The position numbers were made by a program, and so were the translations under genes. From Hyphomicrobiales bacterium (lineage in GTDB: Bacteria; Pseudomonadota; Alphaproteobacteria; Rhizobiales; Rhizobiaceae), in the NCBI GenBank assembly GCA_900489925.1, contig UEHQ01000022.1:39933-103932 (forward strand): a stretch of DNA of 64,000 bases, given 5' to 3'. Shown piece by piece: positions 26,523 through 35,531 of the stretch (position 1 is the stretch's first letter; each line of letters opens with the position of its first letter). Under the pieces are notes generated by a model, which saw nothing but the letters and a program-made list of their open reading frames with translations, searched no databases and had not been told where the DNA came from.

Positions 26523-27407
26523 TCAGCGGCTGGCGGCCGCAAACATTGCCTTCGCATTCTTCAGGCCGATTTCACAGCCATATTGCGTTGGTTCGTTGCC
26601 TTCATATTCCAGCGAGACGAAGCCGTCATAGCCTGAGGCGACAATGTCGGCGATGATCGACTGAACAGGCAGGTCGCCATAGCCGAAGACCGAACCGCGA
26701 ATCGCCTGGCCACCGACCGTCTGCAGCCAGTCGGTTCCAGGAGCCGTCTGGCGCACATAAAAGTCCTTGATGTGGACGAAGCTCGCGTCGGGGAGGCAGG
26801 CCCGCGTTCCCGTCAGCGGATTCTCATCGACGCAGAGAAAATTGCCGATATCGACGGTGAGCTTGAAGCTCGGCAGATTGACGGCGTGCAGCAGCCGCTT
26901 GATCCGCTCGCTTGAGTTCATGAAGAAGCCATGATCCTCGACGCTGGTCGTCACGCCATAGCGGCCGGCATGATCGGCAAGTTCGTGGGTCGCTTCGGCG
27001 ATAGCAGGGAATGCTTCTTCGAACTGGCCAGGCGCTGTCACGCGCAACGACCACGGCACGACGTCGTGGCGCAGGTAGCGGACACCAAGCTTGTCACACA
27101 GCTCGACATAGCGCTTCAGCCGGTCGAGCTGGAACGCCCGTTCACTGTCGTCGATGAAGTTGCCTGACGTGCAAAGGCCGGCAAGTGGCACACTGCTCTT
27201 TTGGGACGCTCCCGTCAGCCGCTCCAGCATCTCGGCGTCATCGATGAGTTCATATTGCAGGTCCTGCCCTTCGGGGGCGACGGAAAGTGTTGCCAGCTCG
27301 ACATGATCGCCGCCATGTTTGCCGACCCAGGCGAACACATCCTCGATCTGCATTGCGCCGCTCTGCATCAACGGACGGAAGCTATATGAACTCAGACCTA
27401 TCTTCAT
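26523..27407 (-). CDS. Sugar phosphate isomerase/epimerase-like TIM barrel protein (2)
   Basis: A 294-residue protein of the same superfamily, but distinct in sequence from barrel protein 1. It has MKIGLSSYSFRPLM at the start, GVTTSVEDHGFFMN with a Glu ligand, KLTVDIGNFL with Asp, ASFVHIKDFYV with His and Asp, and YDGFVSLEYEGNEP with the last Glu. ATG 27407 has a good GAGGAG site. It is transcribed divergently from the GMC oxidoreductase gene across a 122-base promoter region, so it is probably coregulated with it. It may handle a 3-keto sugar or inosose-like compound; substrate is not determinable here. Confidence 0.83.
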   Translation of the reverse strand: MKIGLSSYSFRPLMQSGAMQIEDVFAWVGKHGGDHVELATLSVAPEGQDLQYELIDDAEMLERLTGASQKSSVPLAGLCTSGNFIDDSERAFQLDRLKRYVELCDKLGVRYLRHDVVPWSLRVTAPGQFEEAFPAIAEATHELADHAGRYGVTTSVEDHGFFMNSSERIKRLLHAVNLPSFKLTVDIGNFLCVDENPLTGTRACLPDASFVHIKDFYVRQTAPGTDWLQTVGGQAIRGSVFGYGDLPVQSIIADIVASGYDGFVSLEYEGNEPTQYGCEIGLKNAKAMFAAASR

Positions 27408-27494
27408 CACGGCATCTCCTCGATCGCTGTTATCAAACTTTGTTCGCAGACTAACGATCCCGGTTGACATCCGCTAGGATACATCTTTGTTAGA

Positions 27495-27507
27495 TATCAA
27501 ATTGATA
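27495..27507. promoter_or_regulatory. Palindrome in the divergent TIM barrel/GMC promoter region
   Basis: TATCAA-A-TTGATA is a perfect 6-bp inverted repeat with a one-base centre. A second TATCAAA half-site lies at 27431-27437 on the other side of the same intergenic region, and a TTGACA-like -35 lies between. This is suitable for a regulator controlling both directions. Confidence 0.45.
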
Positions 27508-27529
27508 CCGAAGAATGGGGAATAGCATA

Positions 27530-29017
27530 ATGTCTGAGCAATCTGCCGACGTCGTCATCATCGGGAGTGGCCCTACCGGCTCGGCCTATGCACGGGTGAT
27601 CAGGAACAAATGGGCGGACGCGCGTATTCTGATGGTCGAGGCCGGCCCGCAGATTCTCGCGCAGAAAGGCGCGCATCTCGACAATATCGTCGATCTCGAT
27701 GAGCGCGCGGCCTTCGAAATGCAGGCCCAGGGCGGCGATCGCAGCCCGCGCATGCCGATCAACAAGGAGGAATGGGAAGCGCGCCGTGCCGGCGGTTTCG
27801 ACGGATCGATGTTGCGTCGCTCCGGTCTCTTCATCGCCAATGATGCCGATCCACAGGACGAGAACCTGTTCGCCGGCTTTTCGGCAGCCAATGTCGGCGG
27901 CATGGGAACCAAGTGGTCGACCGGCACGCCGGTGCCCTCCGAGATCGAACTGGTGCCTTTCATCCCCACCGACGAGATGCACAAGGCTCTGGCGGTGTCG
28001 GCGCAATTGCTCGGGACCAACAAGGACCCGCGCGCCGGCGATGTTGCAGCCATCGCCATGCGCGAGCGCCTGGGCGAAGTCTTCAATCCCGGTCGCACGC
28101 CCGATCGCTTCGTTCAGCCCATGCCGCTTGCCGCAACGCCTGGCCCCGAGGGCCTGCGCTATCACGGCACGGATGTCGTTCTCGGCGATCTCGTCGATGA
28201 GCCGAAGGAGCGCTTTCAGATTCTTTCCGAAACGGCCTGCCGCCGCGTGATTCATGAGAATGGCCATGTCACCGGTGTCGAACTTGTTCGCGTCGGTTCG
28301 GAAGAAGCCTTCGTGATCAAGGCCGCCACGGTCGTCGTTGCTTGTGATTCGCTGCACTCGCCGCAACTGCTATACGCCTCGGACATCCGCCCGGAAGCGC
28401 TCGGACGCTATATCAACGACCACTATATCGTCTCACAGATCAGCGAAATGCAGACCGATGTGCCGATGGCGTCGATGAGCTGGATTCCGTCCACCAAGGA
28501 TTTTCCCTATTCGGTCACGATTGCCGCGACCAGCCTGCATACGATGCCGAAGGCCAGCGAAATGAGTGGTCAGCCGATCGGCATGGGCTTTTTCGTGGCC
28601 TCCGACATCAGTGCCGACAACCGCGTCACCTTCGATGACAACAGCCGTGACTGGCTCGGCCTTCCAGCGATTTCCATCCACTGGCGGCAGTCGGAAGGCG
28701 ACAAGGCGCGCCTCGAAGAGGCGAAGGGCCATGCGCAGCGCATTTCGGCCATCATCGGTCGCCCGGCGCCCGGCTTTGCCACCTTCGTGCAGCCGGTCGG
28801 CTCGTCGCTGCATTATCAGGGGACGATCCGGATGGGCGAGCGCGACGATGGCACCAGCGTCTGCGACAGGAACTCCAAGGTCTGGGGCTTCGACAATCTC
28901 TATGTCGCCGGAAATGGCGTGATCCCGACGGTGACCGCCACCAACCCGACCCTGTTCAGCGTCGCTCTCGCCAGCATCGGCGCCAGCCAGATCGCTGACG
29001 CTCGCTGCACCGTTTGA
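27530..29017 (+). CDS. GMC-family FAD oxidoreductase
   Basis: A 495-residue glucose-methanol-choline oxidoreductase. The N-terminal FAD motif is DVVIIGSGPTGSAYA; further FAD contacts are GFSAANVGGMGTKW and, at the C-terminus, FDNLYVAGNGVIPTVTATNPT. Catalytic residues are likely the His of GSSLHYQGTIRMG and the Asn/His of the final block. No signal peptide is seen, so it is cytoplasmic or a secreted partner carried by another subunit. Sugar-active members oxidise a hydroxyl, for example glucoside 3-dehydrogenase or pyranose dehydrogenase. ATG 27530 and ATG 27515 are both possible. The Gfo/Idh gene follows 16 bases later, so the two form an operon. Confidence 0.88.
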   Translation: MSEQSADVVIIGSGPTGSAYARVIRNKWADARILMVEAGPQILAQKGAHLDNIVDLDERAAFEMQAQGGDRSPRMPINKEEWEARRAGGFDGSMLRRSGLFIANDADPQDENLFAGFSAANVGGMGTKWSTGTPVPSEIELVPFIPTDEMHKALAVSAQLLGTNKDPRAGDVAAIAMRERLGEVFNPGRTPDRFVQPMPLAATPGPEGLRYHGTDVVLGDLVDEPKERFQILSETACRRVIHENGHVTGVELVRVGSEEAFVIKAATVVVACDSLHSPQLLYASDIRPEALGRYINDHYIVSQISEMQTDVPMASMSWIPSTKDFPYSVTIAATSLHTMPKASEMSGQPIGMGFFVASDISADNRVTFDDNSRDWLGLPAISIHWRQSEGDKARLEEAKGHAQRISAIIGRPAPGFATFVQPVGSSLHYQGTIRMGERDDGTSVCDRNSKVWGFDNLYVAGNGVIPTVTATNPTLFSVALASIGASQIADARCTV

Positions 29018-29033
29018 CTTGGAGACTGCCTGA

Positions 29034-30092
29034 ATGACTCAACAAAAACTCAAGGTTCTGGTGGTCGGCCTCGGTCAGATGGGCAAGAGCCATGCGCTCG
29101 CCCATCACAATCACCCCGGTTTCGAGATCGTTGGTCTTGTCAACCGTTCGGTTCCCGACCTGCCGGAAGAATTGCACTCCTATCCCTTGCGTCACGACTA
29201 CTTGCAGGCGCTAAAGGAGTTCAAGCCCGATGTCGTCTGCATAGCGACCCACACGAACACCCACGCGGATATGGCCGTCGCGGCGCTGGAGACCGGCGCG
29301 CATGTCTTCGTCGAAAAGCCGCTTGCCGCCAATGTCGCCGATGCGGAGCGCGTCGTCGCCGCCGCCAAGGCCAATGACCGGAAACTCGTCATCGGCTATA
29401 TCCTGCGCCATCATCCATCCTGGATGCGGCTGATCGACGAGGCACGCGGCCTCGGCGGTCCTTATGTCTTCCGCATGAACCTGAACCAGCAGTCGAGCGG
29501 TAGCGCCTGGGCGATCCACAAATCGATCATGCAAACGACATCGCCGATTGTCGATTGCGGCGTGCACTATGTGGACGTTATGTGCCAGATCACCGATTCA
29601 AAGCCGGTGGAAGTGCGCGGCATGGGCGTGAAAATGGCCGGCGGCCTGCCTGATGGCATGTACAATTACGGCCACTTCCAGGTGCTGTTCGAGGATGGAA
29701 GCGTCGGCTGGTACGAGGCCGGTTGGGGTCCGATGATGTCGGAGACCGCCTTCTTCGTGAAGGACGTCATTTCGCCGAAGGGCTCGGTTTCCATCGTCAT
29801 GGACGAGGGCGCAAGCTCCGCCGATCTCGACGCCCATACCCGGACATCCAGATTGCGCGTCCATCATGCAGAGCTGAAGGCAGATGGTTCTCTCGCCAAG
29901 GCGGATGATTGGCTTGATATGCATGACGAGCCGGGTCATCAGGCGCTATGCGATCGAGAGCAGGATTTCGTCTATCGATCCGTGGTCGAAGACCTGGATC
30001 TCGCCCGTCACATGGATGACGCCGTGACCTCATTGCGGATCTGCATTGCGGCGGATGAGAGCGTCAGGACTGGGCGCAGCGTCTCTCTCTAG
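29034..30092 (+). CDS. Gfo/Idh/MocA-family NAD(P)-dependent oxidoreductase
   Basis: A 352-residue protein. The Rossmann start is VLVVGLGQMGKSHALAHHNH, followed by the family's EKP motif in HVFVEKPLAANVADAERVVAAA and the YILRHHPSW segment. A C-terminal alpha/beta domain follows, with DCGVHYVDVMCQI providing the DxxxH catalytic pair. Such enzymes oxidise or reduce ring hydroxyls of sugars and inositols. It is cotranscribed with the GMC gene. The two redox enzymes together with two TIM barrel isomerases suggest oxidation, rearrangement and reduction of one sugar substrate. Confidence 0.9.
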   Translation: MTQQKLKVLVVGLGQMGKSHALAHHNHPGFEIVGLVNRSVPDLPEELHSYPLRHDYLQALKEFKPDVVCIATHTNTHADMAVAALETGAHVFVEKPLAANVADAERVVAAAKANDRKLVIGYILRHHPSWMRLIDEARGLGGPYVFRMNLNQQSSGSAWAIHKSIMQTTSPIVDCGVHYVDVMCQITDSKPVEVRGMGVKMAGGLPDGMYNYGHFQVLFEDGSVGWYEAGWGPMMSETAFFVKDVISPKGSVSIVMDEGASSADLDAHTRTSRLRVHHAELKADGSLAKADDWLDMHDEPGHQALCDREQDFVYRSVVEDLDLARHMDDAVTSLRICIAADESVRTGRSVSL

Positions 30093-30234
30093 CGTGCAGC
30101 CTCGGCGCGCGCTGCTCACAGAAATGGATAGCTGTGTTGGCCTTCGTTTGAGATCGCGTCGTCGTCTTAACTCGACGCTCGACGGCAGCCATTGCGCGGG
30201 TCATGCATCCGCGCAATGGCTCTTCAATGTGGCA

Positions 30235-30936
30235 TTATTCGAACAGATCGGGATGATCCGCTTCGATCTGCGGTAGATCCGACAGGATGCCGTTGAGATG
30301 CGCGCGCATGGCGCCGGCTGCGGCGTCCGCGTTGCGTCCGTCGATGGCTGTGATGATTGCCTCGTGTTCGGCAATCAGCCGCATCATAGAATCCGGGTGG
30401 CGAAGCTGCAGATTGCAGACGCGGTCCATATGGGCCTTGATGTCGGCGATCGCATTCCAGGCAAGGCTGCAGCCGGCGCCTTCCGCGATCGCGATGTGGA
30501 ACTGCTCGTCCTCTCGCCGGAATGCGTTGTGGTCATGGGCGTCCATCGCGGCACGCTGCCGGCCGAGAATGGTGTCGATCCGGCGCCGCGTCCAGGTGTC
30601 GAAGCTTTCGCTGGCGCGACGGGCAACAGCGGTTTCAAGGGCTTCGCGCACGAAGCGCGCTTCCATCATCTGCCGCGCCGAGATCCGGACGACCACGGTG
30701 CCCCTGTTGGGGCGCACGTCGACCAGCCGTGATTTCCCGAGCGCGATCAGGGCCTCGCGCACGGGTTGGCGCGAGACACCCATGCGGGTCGCGATCTCCT
30801 GTTCGGAAAGCCGCGTGCCCGGTGCCAGTTCCAGCCTGATGATCTGCTCGCGCAGGTCGCGTTCCACCTGGGCCGCAGCGGTTTCGCCGGTCTCAATCTT
30901 CAAGGATTCGAGGTTCATGTCTTTCGTCGCCGTCAT
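30235..30936 (-). CDS. GntR-family transcriptional regulator (FadR/FCD type)
   Basis: A 233-residue repressor. The winged helix has the canonical layout (REQIIRLELAPGTRLSEQEI, ATRMGVSRQPVREALIAL). From about 90, an FCD domain with its usual metal-binding acidic/His positions is seen (REDEQFHIAIAEGAG and LIAEHEAIITAI, with HL near the end). It is divergent from the aldehyde dehydrogenase operon across 121 bases and most likely controls that operon in response to a sugar acid. Two CCATACA repeats between them are the candidate operator. Confidence 0.92.
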   Translation of the reverse strand: MTATKDMNLESLKIETGETAAAQVERDLREQIIRLELAPGTRLSEQEIATRMGVSRQPVREALIALGKSRLVDVRPNRGTVVVRISARQMMEARFVREALETAVARRASESFDTWTRRRIDTILGRQRAAMDAHDHNAFRREDEQFHIAIAEGAGCSLAWNAIADIKAHMDRVCNLQLRHPDSMMRLIAEHEAIITAIDGRNADAAAGAMRAHLNGILSDLPQIEADHPDLFE

Positions 30937-30959
30937 CCGTTGACATCCAATTTAAACCA

Positions 30960-30976
30960 CCATACAGTACCATACA
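30960..30976. promoter_or_regulatory. Tandem CCATACA repeats, candidate GntR operator
   Basis: CCATACA occurs at 30960-30966 and again at 30970-30976, exactly 10 bases apart, one helical turn. They lie just upstream of the gntR gene and within the promoter region of the catabolic operon on the other side. GntR/FCD proteins bind as dimers to short TAC-containing sites, so the spacing is suggestive. Confidence 0.5.
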
Positions 30977-31057
30977 ATTCAAACGCAACATAAATCCGGT
31001 GGTCGGAAACCGGGTAAAAAGGGAGGGCCGGCACGATGTGTCGGCTTTAAGGGAAAC

Positions 31058-32572
31058 GTGCTGTCCAATTTCATTGCGCCTGATTCCAGTGATCCGCGGC
31101 TGAACATTAAATCCCGCTACCAGATGCTTGTCGATGGCAAGTCGGTGGATGCCGCATCCGGCCGCACGATTGACCGTGTCAGCCCCGGTCACGCGGGCGT
31201 CGTCGTCGGCACGTGGCCGGAAGCCTCGGCCGATGATGTGCGGCTGGCCGTTGCCGCCGCCCGCCGCGCCTTCGATACCGGCCCGTGGCCGCGCATGTCG
31301 GGTGCGGAGCGCTCGCGCCTGATGTTCAAGGTGGCCGAGCTGATCCTCAAGCATCAGGAAGAACTGGCCTTGGCGGAAAGCCTCGAGGTCGGCAAGCCGA
31401 TCGCCCAGGCGCGCGGCGAGATCGGCTTCTGCGCCGACCTCTGGTCATATGCCGCCGGCCAGGCGCGCGCTCTGGAAGGCCAGGCGCACAACAATATCGG
31501 CGATGATCGGCTGGGTCTCGTGCTGCGTGAAGCCGTCGGCGTCGTCGGCATTATCACGCCATGGAATTTCCCCTTCATCATCGCCTCGGAGCGCGTGCCG
31601 TGGGCGATCGGCGCCGGCTGCACCGTCGTCCTTAAGCCGTCGGAATTCACCTCGGGCACGTCGATCCGCATGGCGGAACTGGCGCGTGAGGCCGGCATTC
31701 CCGATGGCGTCTTCAATGTCGTCACCGGCTACGGCGATCCGGCCGGCCAGGTGCTCGCCGAAGACCCCGGCGTCGACATGGTTGCCTTTACCGGCTCGGT
31801 GCGCGTCGGCACCAAGCTCGGCGAGATCGCCGCGCGCAGCGTCAAGCGCGTCGGGCTGGAGCTCGGCGGCAAGGGCCCGCAGATCGTCTTTGCCGATGCG
31901 GACCTCGAGGCGGCTGCCGATGGCATCGCCTATGGCGTCTATCACAATGGCGGGCAGTGCTGCATATCAGGCAGCCGGCTTCTGGTTCAGGAAGGCATCC
32001 GCGACGCATTGATGGAGCGCCTGCTCGATATCTCGCGCAAGGTTACCTTCGGCGATCCCCTGAACGACCGCACGAAGATCGGCGCGCTGATCTCGGAAGC
32101 CCATGTCGGCAAGGTCCATTCTTACGTGGAGGCCGGCATCGCATCGGGTGCCGAGCTGCTGCTCGGCGGCGAGCGGGTCGGCAAGGACACGGGCATCTAT
32201 TACGCCCCCACCGTATTCGCCGGCGTAAAGCCGGAGATGTCGATCGCCCGTGAGGAGATCTTCGGACCGGTGCTCTCGACCTTGACCTTCAAGACCGCGG
32301 ACGAGGCCGTGGCGCTCGCCAATGCCAGTGAGTTCGGCCTTTCCGCGTCGGTCTGGTCCACCAATCTCGAAAACGCCATGCAGAGCATCCGCCGCATTCG
32401 CGCCGGTCGCTGCTGGATCAACAGCGTCATCGACGGCACGCCGGAACTGCCGATCGGCGGCTACAAGAAAAGCGGCCTCGGCCGTGAACTCGGCCGCTAT
32501 GGCTTTGATGAATATTCCCAGTTCAAGGGCGTGCACGTGACGTTCGGGCGACCGGCGCCGTGGTTCGGCTGA
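31058..32572 (+). CDS. NAD(P)-dependent aldehyde dehydrogenase
   Basis: A 504-residue ALDH superfamily enzyme. The catalytic cysteine is in GGQCCISGSR near residue 304, and the general-base Glu in VGLELGGKGPQ near 268. The cofactor loop GSVRVGTKLGE and the N-terminal GIITPWNFPF also match. It oxidises an aldehyde to an acid in the cytosol. GTG 31058 follows AAGGGA. As first gene of an operon with a sugar transporter, KduI and KduD, it probably works on a uronate- or deoxy-sugar-derived aldehyde, but the family does not fix this. Confidence 0.92.
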   Translation: MLSNFIAPDSSDPRLNIKSRYQMLVDGKSVDAASGRTIDRVSPGHAGVVVGTWPEASADDVRLAVAAARRAFDTGPWPRMSGAERSRLMFKVAELILKHQEELALAESLEVGKPIAQARGEIGFCADLWSYAAGQARALEGQAHNNIGDDRLGLVLREAVGVVGIITPWNFPFIIASERVPWAIGAGCTVVLKPSEFTSGTSIRMAELAREAGIPDGVFNVVTGYGDPAGQVLAEDPGVDMVAFTGSVRVGTKLGEIAARSVKRVGLELGGKGPQIVFADADLEAAADGIAYGVYHNGGQCCISGSRLLVQEGIRDALMERLLDISRKVTFGDPLNDRTKIGALISEAHVGKVHSYVEAGIASGAELLLGGERVGKDTGIYYAPTVFAGVKPEMSIAREEIFGPVLSTLTFKTADEAVALANASEFGLSASVWSTNLENAMQSIRRIRAGRCWINSVIDGTPELPIGGYKKSGLGRELGRYGFDEYSQFKGVHVTFGRPAPWFG

Positions 32573-32722
32573 CAGGGAGTTAGGAGATAGGGGCGCTTCC
32601 GCTTGGGAGAAGGCGGGGCGTCTCGGAGGAAAATCTCGGCCGGCGTGATCTTTGGTCGGAGCCCGCCAGCCGAGACTTGGGTCTTTCGACCCGTATTGCA
32701 CATCCAAAGGGAGGATACGCAA

Positions 32723-33673
32723 ATGAAATTGACCAGGTTGAAAACCGCAGCACTCGCCGCGGGTATCGCCACGATGATGACATCTACGGCATTGGCCGCC
32801 GACGTCAAGGCAACGATGATCATCTATCTCGATCCGAGTGTCCAGTTCTTCAACCCCGTGGTGAAGGGCGCCAAGGATGCGGCGGCACAGTTCGGCGTCG
32901 ATCTCGACGTGCAATATGCCAATAATGATCCGGTTCGCCAGAACGACCTGATCGAAAGCGCGACGGCAGCCGGCGTCGATGGCATCGCGGTTTCCATTTC
33001 CTCGTCGGATGCTTTCGATGAAAGCATCTGCGCGGCCGTGAAGTCAGGCATCGTCGTCATCGGGTTCAACAATGACGATCTGGAAGGCGCCAAGGGCAAT
33101 TGCCGCCAGGCCTATGTCGGCATGAACGAATTCGCCTCCGGTTACGAGCTCGGCAACCGGATGATCAAGGAATTCGGTCTGAAGTCCGGCGACGTCGTCT
33201 TCAATCCTCGCGAAATCCCCGAAGCGAGCTTCGCGGTCGCGCGTGGCGGCGGCATCGAGAAGGCGATGAAGGAAAACGGCATCAAGGTCGAGACGGTTCG
33301 CGCCGGGCTTGATCCGGCCGAAGCGCAGAACATCATGGCGCAGTTCCTGATCGCCAACCCCAACGTCAAGGCGGTGTTCGGCACGGGCTCGGTCACCTCG
33401 ACCGTCGGCGCCGGCGCTATCAAGGATGCGGGCGTGAAGGTCCCGTTCGGCGGCTTCGACCTCGCGGTCGAGATCGTCAATGCGGTTGAATCAGGCGCGA
33501 TGTTCGCCACCATGGACCAGCAACCGTACCTGCAGGGCTATTACCCGATCGCCCAGATCGCGCTCTCGAAGAAGTACGGGCTGACGCCGACTGATGTCGA
33601 CACCGGCCAGGGCGCCTTCCTCGACAAGTCGCGCATCAGCTCGGTCAAGCCGCTGATCGGCAGCTTCCGCTAA
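32723..33673 (+). CDS. ABC sugar-binding protein (CUT2, FrcB/RbsB-like)
   Basis: A 316-residue periplasmic binding protein. Residues 1-23 form a signal peptide (KTAALAAGIATMMTSTALAA, cleavage before DVKATMII). The mature protein has the RbsB-type start TMIIYLDPSVQFFNPVVKGAKDAA and later VKAVFGTGSVTS. GGGAGGA precedes ATG 32723. The 14-bp hairpin after the stop separates it from the permease. With a single permease and single-domain ATPase the system resembles the rhizobial FrcBCA transporter. Ligand is probably an aldose or uronate feeding KduI/KduD. Confidence 0.9.
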   Translation: MKLTRLKTAALAAGIATMMTSTALAADVKATMIIYLDPSVQFFNPVVKGAKDAAAQFGVDLDVQYANNDPVRQNDLIESATAAGVDGIAVSISSSDAFDESICAAVKSGIVVIGFNNDDLEGAKGNCRQAYVGMNEFASGYELGNRMIKEFGLKSGDVVFNPREIPEASFAVARGGGIEKAMKENGIKVETVRAGLDPAEAQNIMAQFLIANPNVKAVFGTGSVTSTVGAGAIKDAGVKVPFGGFDLAVEIVNAVESGAMFATMDQQPYLQGYYPIAQIALSKKYGLTPTDVDTGQGAFLDKSRISSVKPLIGSFR

Positions 33674-33685
33674 ACCGCGCTTCGT

Positions 33686-33716
33686 GGGAGCCTGCCGGCG
33701 ATGCCGGCAGGTTCTC
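33686..33716 (+). terminator. Intra-operon hairpin after the CUT2 binding-protein gene
   Basis: A core 9-bp perfect stem (CCTGCCGGC 33691-33699, GCCGGCAGG 33703-33711, loop GAT) extends by 5 further pairs, two of them G-U, to 33686-33716. No T-run follows. Its position between binding-protein and permease genes matches transcript stabilisation or partial attenuation. Confidence 0.65.
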
Positions 33717-33743
33717 CGTCTCCAATCGATCGAGTACCAGACC

Positions 33744-34763
33744 GTGACACCAATTCTCGCAGAAAGTGCCGCGCCCCGGTCGCGGACGCAGAAACAACCT
33801 ATTCTCAGGCAGATCATGGCGATGCCGGCAGGCGCGATCTTCCTCGTCTTCATGACGCTGCAGATCGTCTGCATCGCAGGCGCCTTGCTTTATCCCGATC
33901 AGTTTCGCTATCTCTCGCCGCAGAACCTGACGATCCTGATGAAGGCGGTCCCCGTGCTCGGCTGCCTGGCGCTCGGCGCCGGCGTGCTGATGATCGCGGG
34001 TGAATTCGACCTCTCCATCGGCTCCGTCTACACCTTCACCGCCATCCTGATGGCAAGCCTCGTCGGCGCCGGAATGAGCGCCTTCATAGCCGCCCCACTG
34101 GGCGTTCTCGCCGGCATCATGATCGGCCTGCTCAACGGCCACATCACGCTGCGCTTCGGCCTGCCGTCCTTCATCGTGACCCTTGGCGGCCTCTTGTTCT
34201 GGCGCGGCGCGGTGCTGCTCTATAACGGCGCCGTCCAGGTCCGCTTCGATCCGGAGCCGATCTTCACTAGCCTGTTTTCCGGCACGCTGCTTGGCATCAA
34301 CGCAGCCTTCATCTGGATCGTGATCTTCGTCGTCGGCTTCCACTACCTCGTCCATCGTCACCGCTTCGGCAACCATGTGTTCGCTACCGGCGGCAATCGC
34401 GGTGCGGCCGAGGCGATCGGCATCAACACCAACCGCGTCAAGCTCGTGGCCTTCGCGATTGCCGGCGGCATGGCGGCTGTGGCCGGCATCATTGCAACTG
34501 CCCGCGTCGGCAGCGTGCAGCCGGGGCAGGGCGCCGGATTGGAGCTTCAGGCGATCGCGGCTTGCGTCATCGGCGGATTGTCGCTTCGCGGCGGCCGAGG
34601 GTCGATCATCGGCATCTTCCTCGGCGTGCTCCTCATTCACACCATCACCGACGTGCTGCTTCTCTTGCGCGCGCCGGGCTTCTATCTCGACATGTTCATC
34701 GCGACGCTGATCGTGCTGGCCGCCATCTTCAACCATCTTATCGAGCGGCGAGGTCTTGCGTGA
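33744..34763 (+). CDS. ABC sugar permease (CUT2, FrcC/RbsC-like)
   Basis: A 339-residue inner membrane protein with about eight to ten helices (for example GAIFLVFMTLQIVCIAGALL, PVLGCLALGAGVLMIAGEFDLSIG). The family segment GEFDLSIGSVY and the GGNRGAAEAIGINTNRVK loop are clear. GTG 33744 is preferred over GTG 33684 because the latter lies inside the hairpin. It overlaps the ATPase gene by one base. Confidence 0.9.
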   Translation: MTPILAESAAPRSRTQKQPILRQIMAMPAGAIFLVFMTLQIVCIAGALLYPDQFRYLSPQNLTILMKAVPVLGCLALGAGVLMIAGEFDLSIGSVYTFTAILMASLVGAGMSAFIAAPLGVLAGIMIGLLNGHITLRFGLPSFIVTLGGLLFWRGAVLLYNGAVQVRFDPEPIFTSLFSGTLLGINAAFIWIVIFVVGFHYLVHRHRFGNHVFATGGNRGAAEAIGINTNRVKLVAFAIAGGMAAVAGIIATARVGSVQPGQGAGLELQAIAACVIGGLSLRGGRGSIIGIFLGVLLIHTITDVLLLLRAPGFYLDMFIATLIVLAAIFNHLIERRGLA

Positions 34764-35500
34764 TGTCGGCCCCCAATCTTCTTGAATTGCACAACATCTC
34801 GAAGAGCTTCGGCGCGCTGACCGCGCTGCGCAATTTGAGCTTCCACATCGGCGAAGGCGAAGTGGTGGGGTTGCTCGGCGACAACGGCGCCGGCAAGTCA
34901 ACGACAGTCAACCTGATCTCCGGCATTCACAAGCCTACGGACGGTTATCTCAGCGTCGATGGCAAGAAGACGGCGTTCACCTGCCGCTCCGACTCCGCCG
35001 ATGCCGGTATCGAGACCATCTATCAGCATACGGCGCTGGTGGATTCGCTTTCGATCACCCGCAACATCTTCATGGGCCGCGAACTCACCGATCGCTTCGG
35101 CTTCTTGCGGCAGCGCGAAATGCGCGAGATCGCCATGGAGGTGCTGCAGAACGCGGTCCACATCTCCGGCATTGATAGCCCGGATACGCTCGTCGGTAAT
35201 CTCTCCGGCGGCCAGAAACAGGCCGTCGCCATCGCCCGCGCCGTCTATTTCAAAAAGCGCGTGCTGCTTCTCGACGAGCCGACGTCTGCGCTCTCGGTGC
35301 GCGAGACGGAGGCGCTCCTGAACCAGGTGCTGAAGCTCAAGGCGGAAAACGTCTCCAGCGTACTTGTGACCCACAACATCTACCACGCCTATCAGGTCTG
35401 CGACCGCTTCGTGATCATGAGCCACGGCACCAAGGTGTTCGATGTCGACAAGGCGGACACGACGATCAACCAGCTGACCGAATATGTCGTGCTCACCTGA
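34763..35500 (+). CDS. ABC sugar transporter ATPase, single domain (FrcA-like)
   Basis: A 245-residue ATPase. Walker A is GDNGAGKST, the signature is LSGGQKQAVAIARA, Walker B VLLLDEPTSAL and the H-loop LVTHN. It has one nucleotide domain, unlike the tandem RbsA type, as in rhizobial FrcA, so it should work as a homodimer with the permease. ATG 34763 shares its first base with the permease stop. The operon continues 31 bases later with kduI. Confidence 0.92.
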   Translation: MSAPNLLELHNISKSFGALTALRNLSFHIGEGEVVGLLGDNGAGKSTTVNLISGIHKPTDGYLSVDGKKTAFTCRSDSADAGIETIYQHTALVDSLSITRNIFMGRELTDRFGFLRQREMREIAMEVLQNAVHISGIDSPDTLVGNLSGGQKQAVAIARAVYFKKRVLLLDEPTSALSVRETEALLNQVLKLKAENVSSVLVTHNIYHAYQVCDRFVIMSHGTKVFDVDKADTTINQLTEYVVLT

Positions 35501-35531
35501 TCCCACCCAACAGACAGAAGGGGCATAGCCC

